NCBI GenBank assembly: GCA_026182355.1
Contig: JAPFBL010000035.1
Span: forward strand, 1,879,501-1,943,500
Reading direction: 5' to 3'
DNA: 64,000 nucleotides
Source: Hermatobates lingyangjiaoensis
Taxonomy: Eukaryota > Arthropoda > Insecta > Hemiptera > Hermatobatidae
In this document: positions 63,150-64,000 of the stretch, piece after piece
How the letters are laid out: each line of letters opens with the position of its first letter
How positions within the stretch are numbered: the first letter of the stretch is position 1
The notes under the pieces: generated by a model
The model's database searches: none
What the model saw: the letters and a program-made list of their open reading frames with translations, nothing else
What the model was told of the DNA's origin: nothing
Program-made: the position numbers and the translations under genes

Positions 63150-64000
63150 CTTTAAATATAATTAGAGAATATTTAAATAGCAATTCATAAATTAAAACAA
63201 TCATAGTATTGCTGGCATTAATGTAGTAATAATCATATTACTGATTTGATATAAAAGAATCATTAATTTGGCATTTAACAGAATAATCGTTTAGTACTTC
63301 TAATAACAATTACTTAAATTACTTTCATAAAGCAAAATCATTGATATAACAGTTTAATTATTAAAATGTCAACACAATAGTTAAATAGACAGTTAATTTT
63401 TAAAGAAAATTGTTCAACATTTCTTCACAGGTCAGAAAAATTAAAATTGTTCATGAAGAAGGCGTATTCCAATAACTTCCAATGAAAACAATAAAGATAA
63501 TTGACTGAAAGTGGTGTTATAAAAAGCAAAAACTTCATGTTTTCTACATCTATTGTACTTGTGTTTCAATTTGTTTTTCTGTATTACTCAATTAAAATTA
63601 GGAGTTTGGAATTCATAAATTATTGGTAGTTCTAAAACAAAATATTTTGTTGTCTTCTTTTAAGTCTATAAATCTAAATTTTGATCAACTCAGAAATAAG
63701 AGAAGTATAGTTCTTTTCATTCAGGACAAGAGACTTATCAAATATTTTGTAGAAATTTCCAGAAATGTCAAGAATTTTTATCGGGATAAATGCCATTAAC
63801 ACGTAGCATTCTAATATCTTAACACATTTTTCTTAAACTCTTACATGAGCTGAAACAGTTATGAAATTTCAAATCAGCATTACTTAAAAAGCTGCACATA
63901 GTGAAAATTTTGTAATAAACATATAATTTTTATCATATATAGTTATATGTTATATGTTTTATAATTAAACATATAAACAGATATATTTTTTATCCAAAAC
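63150..64000. other. Start of the next upstream intron of the transporter
   Basis: AT-rich, with no splice-bounded coding segment matching Walker A or Q-loop sequence. The N-terminal exons are expected further right. Confidence 0.6.

Overview
The window is AT-rich eukaryotic DNA, most likely from an arthropod and probably an insect. The main evidence is a multi-exon minus-strand gene for an ABCH-type half transporter (a subfamily characteristic of arthropods), whose introns are 0.08-7.4 kb long. Around it lies a dense mix of decayed insect-type transposable elements: Penelope-like elements, a Jockey-like LINE, Helitrons, hAT and mariner/pogo MITEs, and a tRNA-derived SINE. There is no operon, Shine-Dalgarno or other prokaryotic organisation. 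The species cannot be named from the sequence.

Right half (35.2-63.2 kb, minus strand): fourteen exons of one ABC transporter join in frame from position 63149 to a stop at 35313. Every junction is GT-AG with matching phase, and they give the C-terminal 584 residues. The ABC signature, Walker B, D-loop and H-loop histidine are in the window. The Walker A exons and the start codon must lie beyond position 64000. The signature reads C-S-G-G-Q instead of L-S-G-G-Q. Introns hold a 1.13 kb (GT)n/(GA)n tract, a 609 bp hAT element with a perfect 8 bp target duplication, a mariner-type MITE that ends 36 bp from a splice donor, SINE copies, and two copies of a ~0.7 kb repeat.

Centre (32.3-35.0 kb): two abutting satellites lie just past the 3' end of the transporter. 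One is a diverged ~79 bp monomer satellite with a ~1.23 kb higher-order repeat. The other is a near-perfect 37 bp x 20 array whose variants form two ordered blocks.

Left half (1-32 kb): mostly transposable-element debris. It holds Penelope-like reverse transcriptase and C-terminal fragments, two families of hammerhead-ribozyme-like motifs (one of them inside a 180 bp near-perfect palindrome), and a full-length non-autonomous Helitron facing a truncated inverted copy. It also holds a 118 bp 5S-rRNA-like sequence, LINE reverse transcriptase, RNase H and C-terminal relics, a 97 bp triplication and 120-135 bp tandem repeats. Possible host coding sequence here is limited to a GC-rich signal-peptide exon at 24763-24910 (minus) and weaker candidate exons at 8226-8374 and 4534-4672 (plus).

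All calls come from reading the sequence and hand translation; no database search was run. Transporter exon calls are strong, transposon class calls are moderate, and orphan exons and ribozyme activity are hypotheses.
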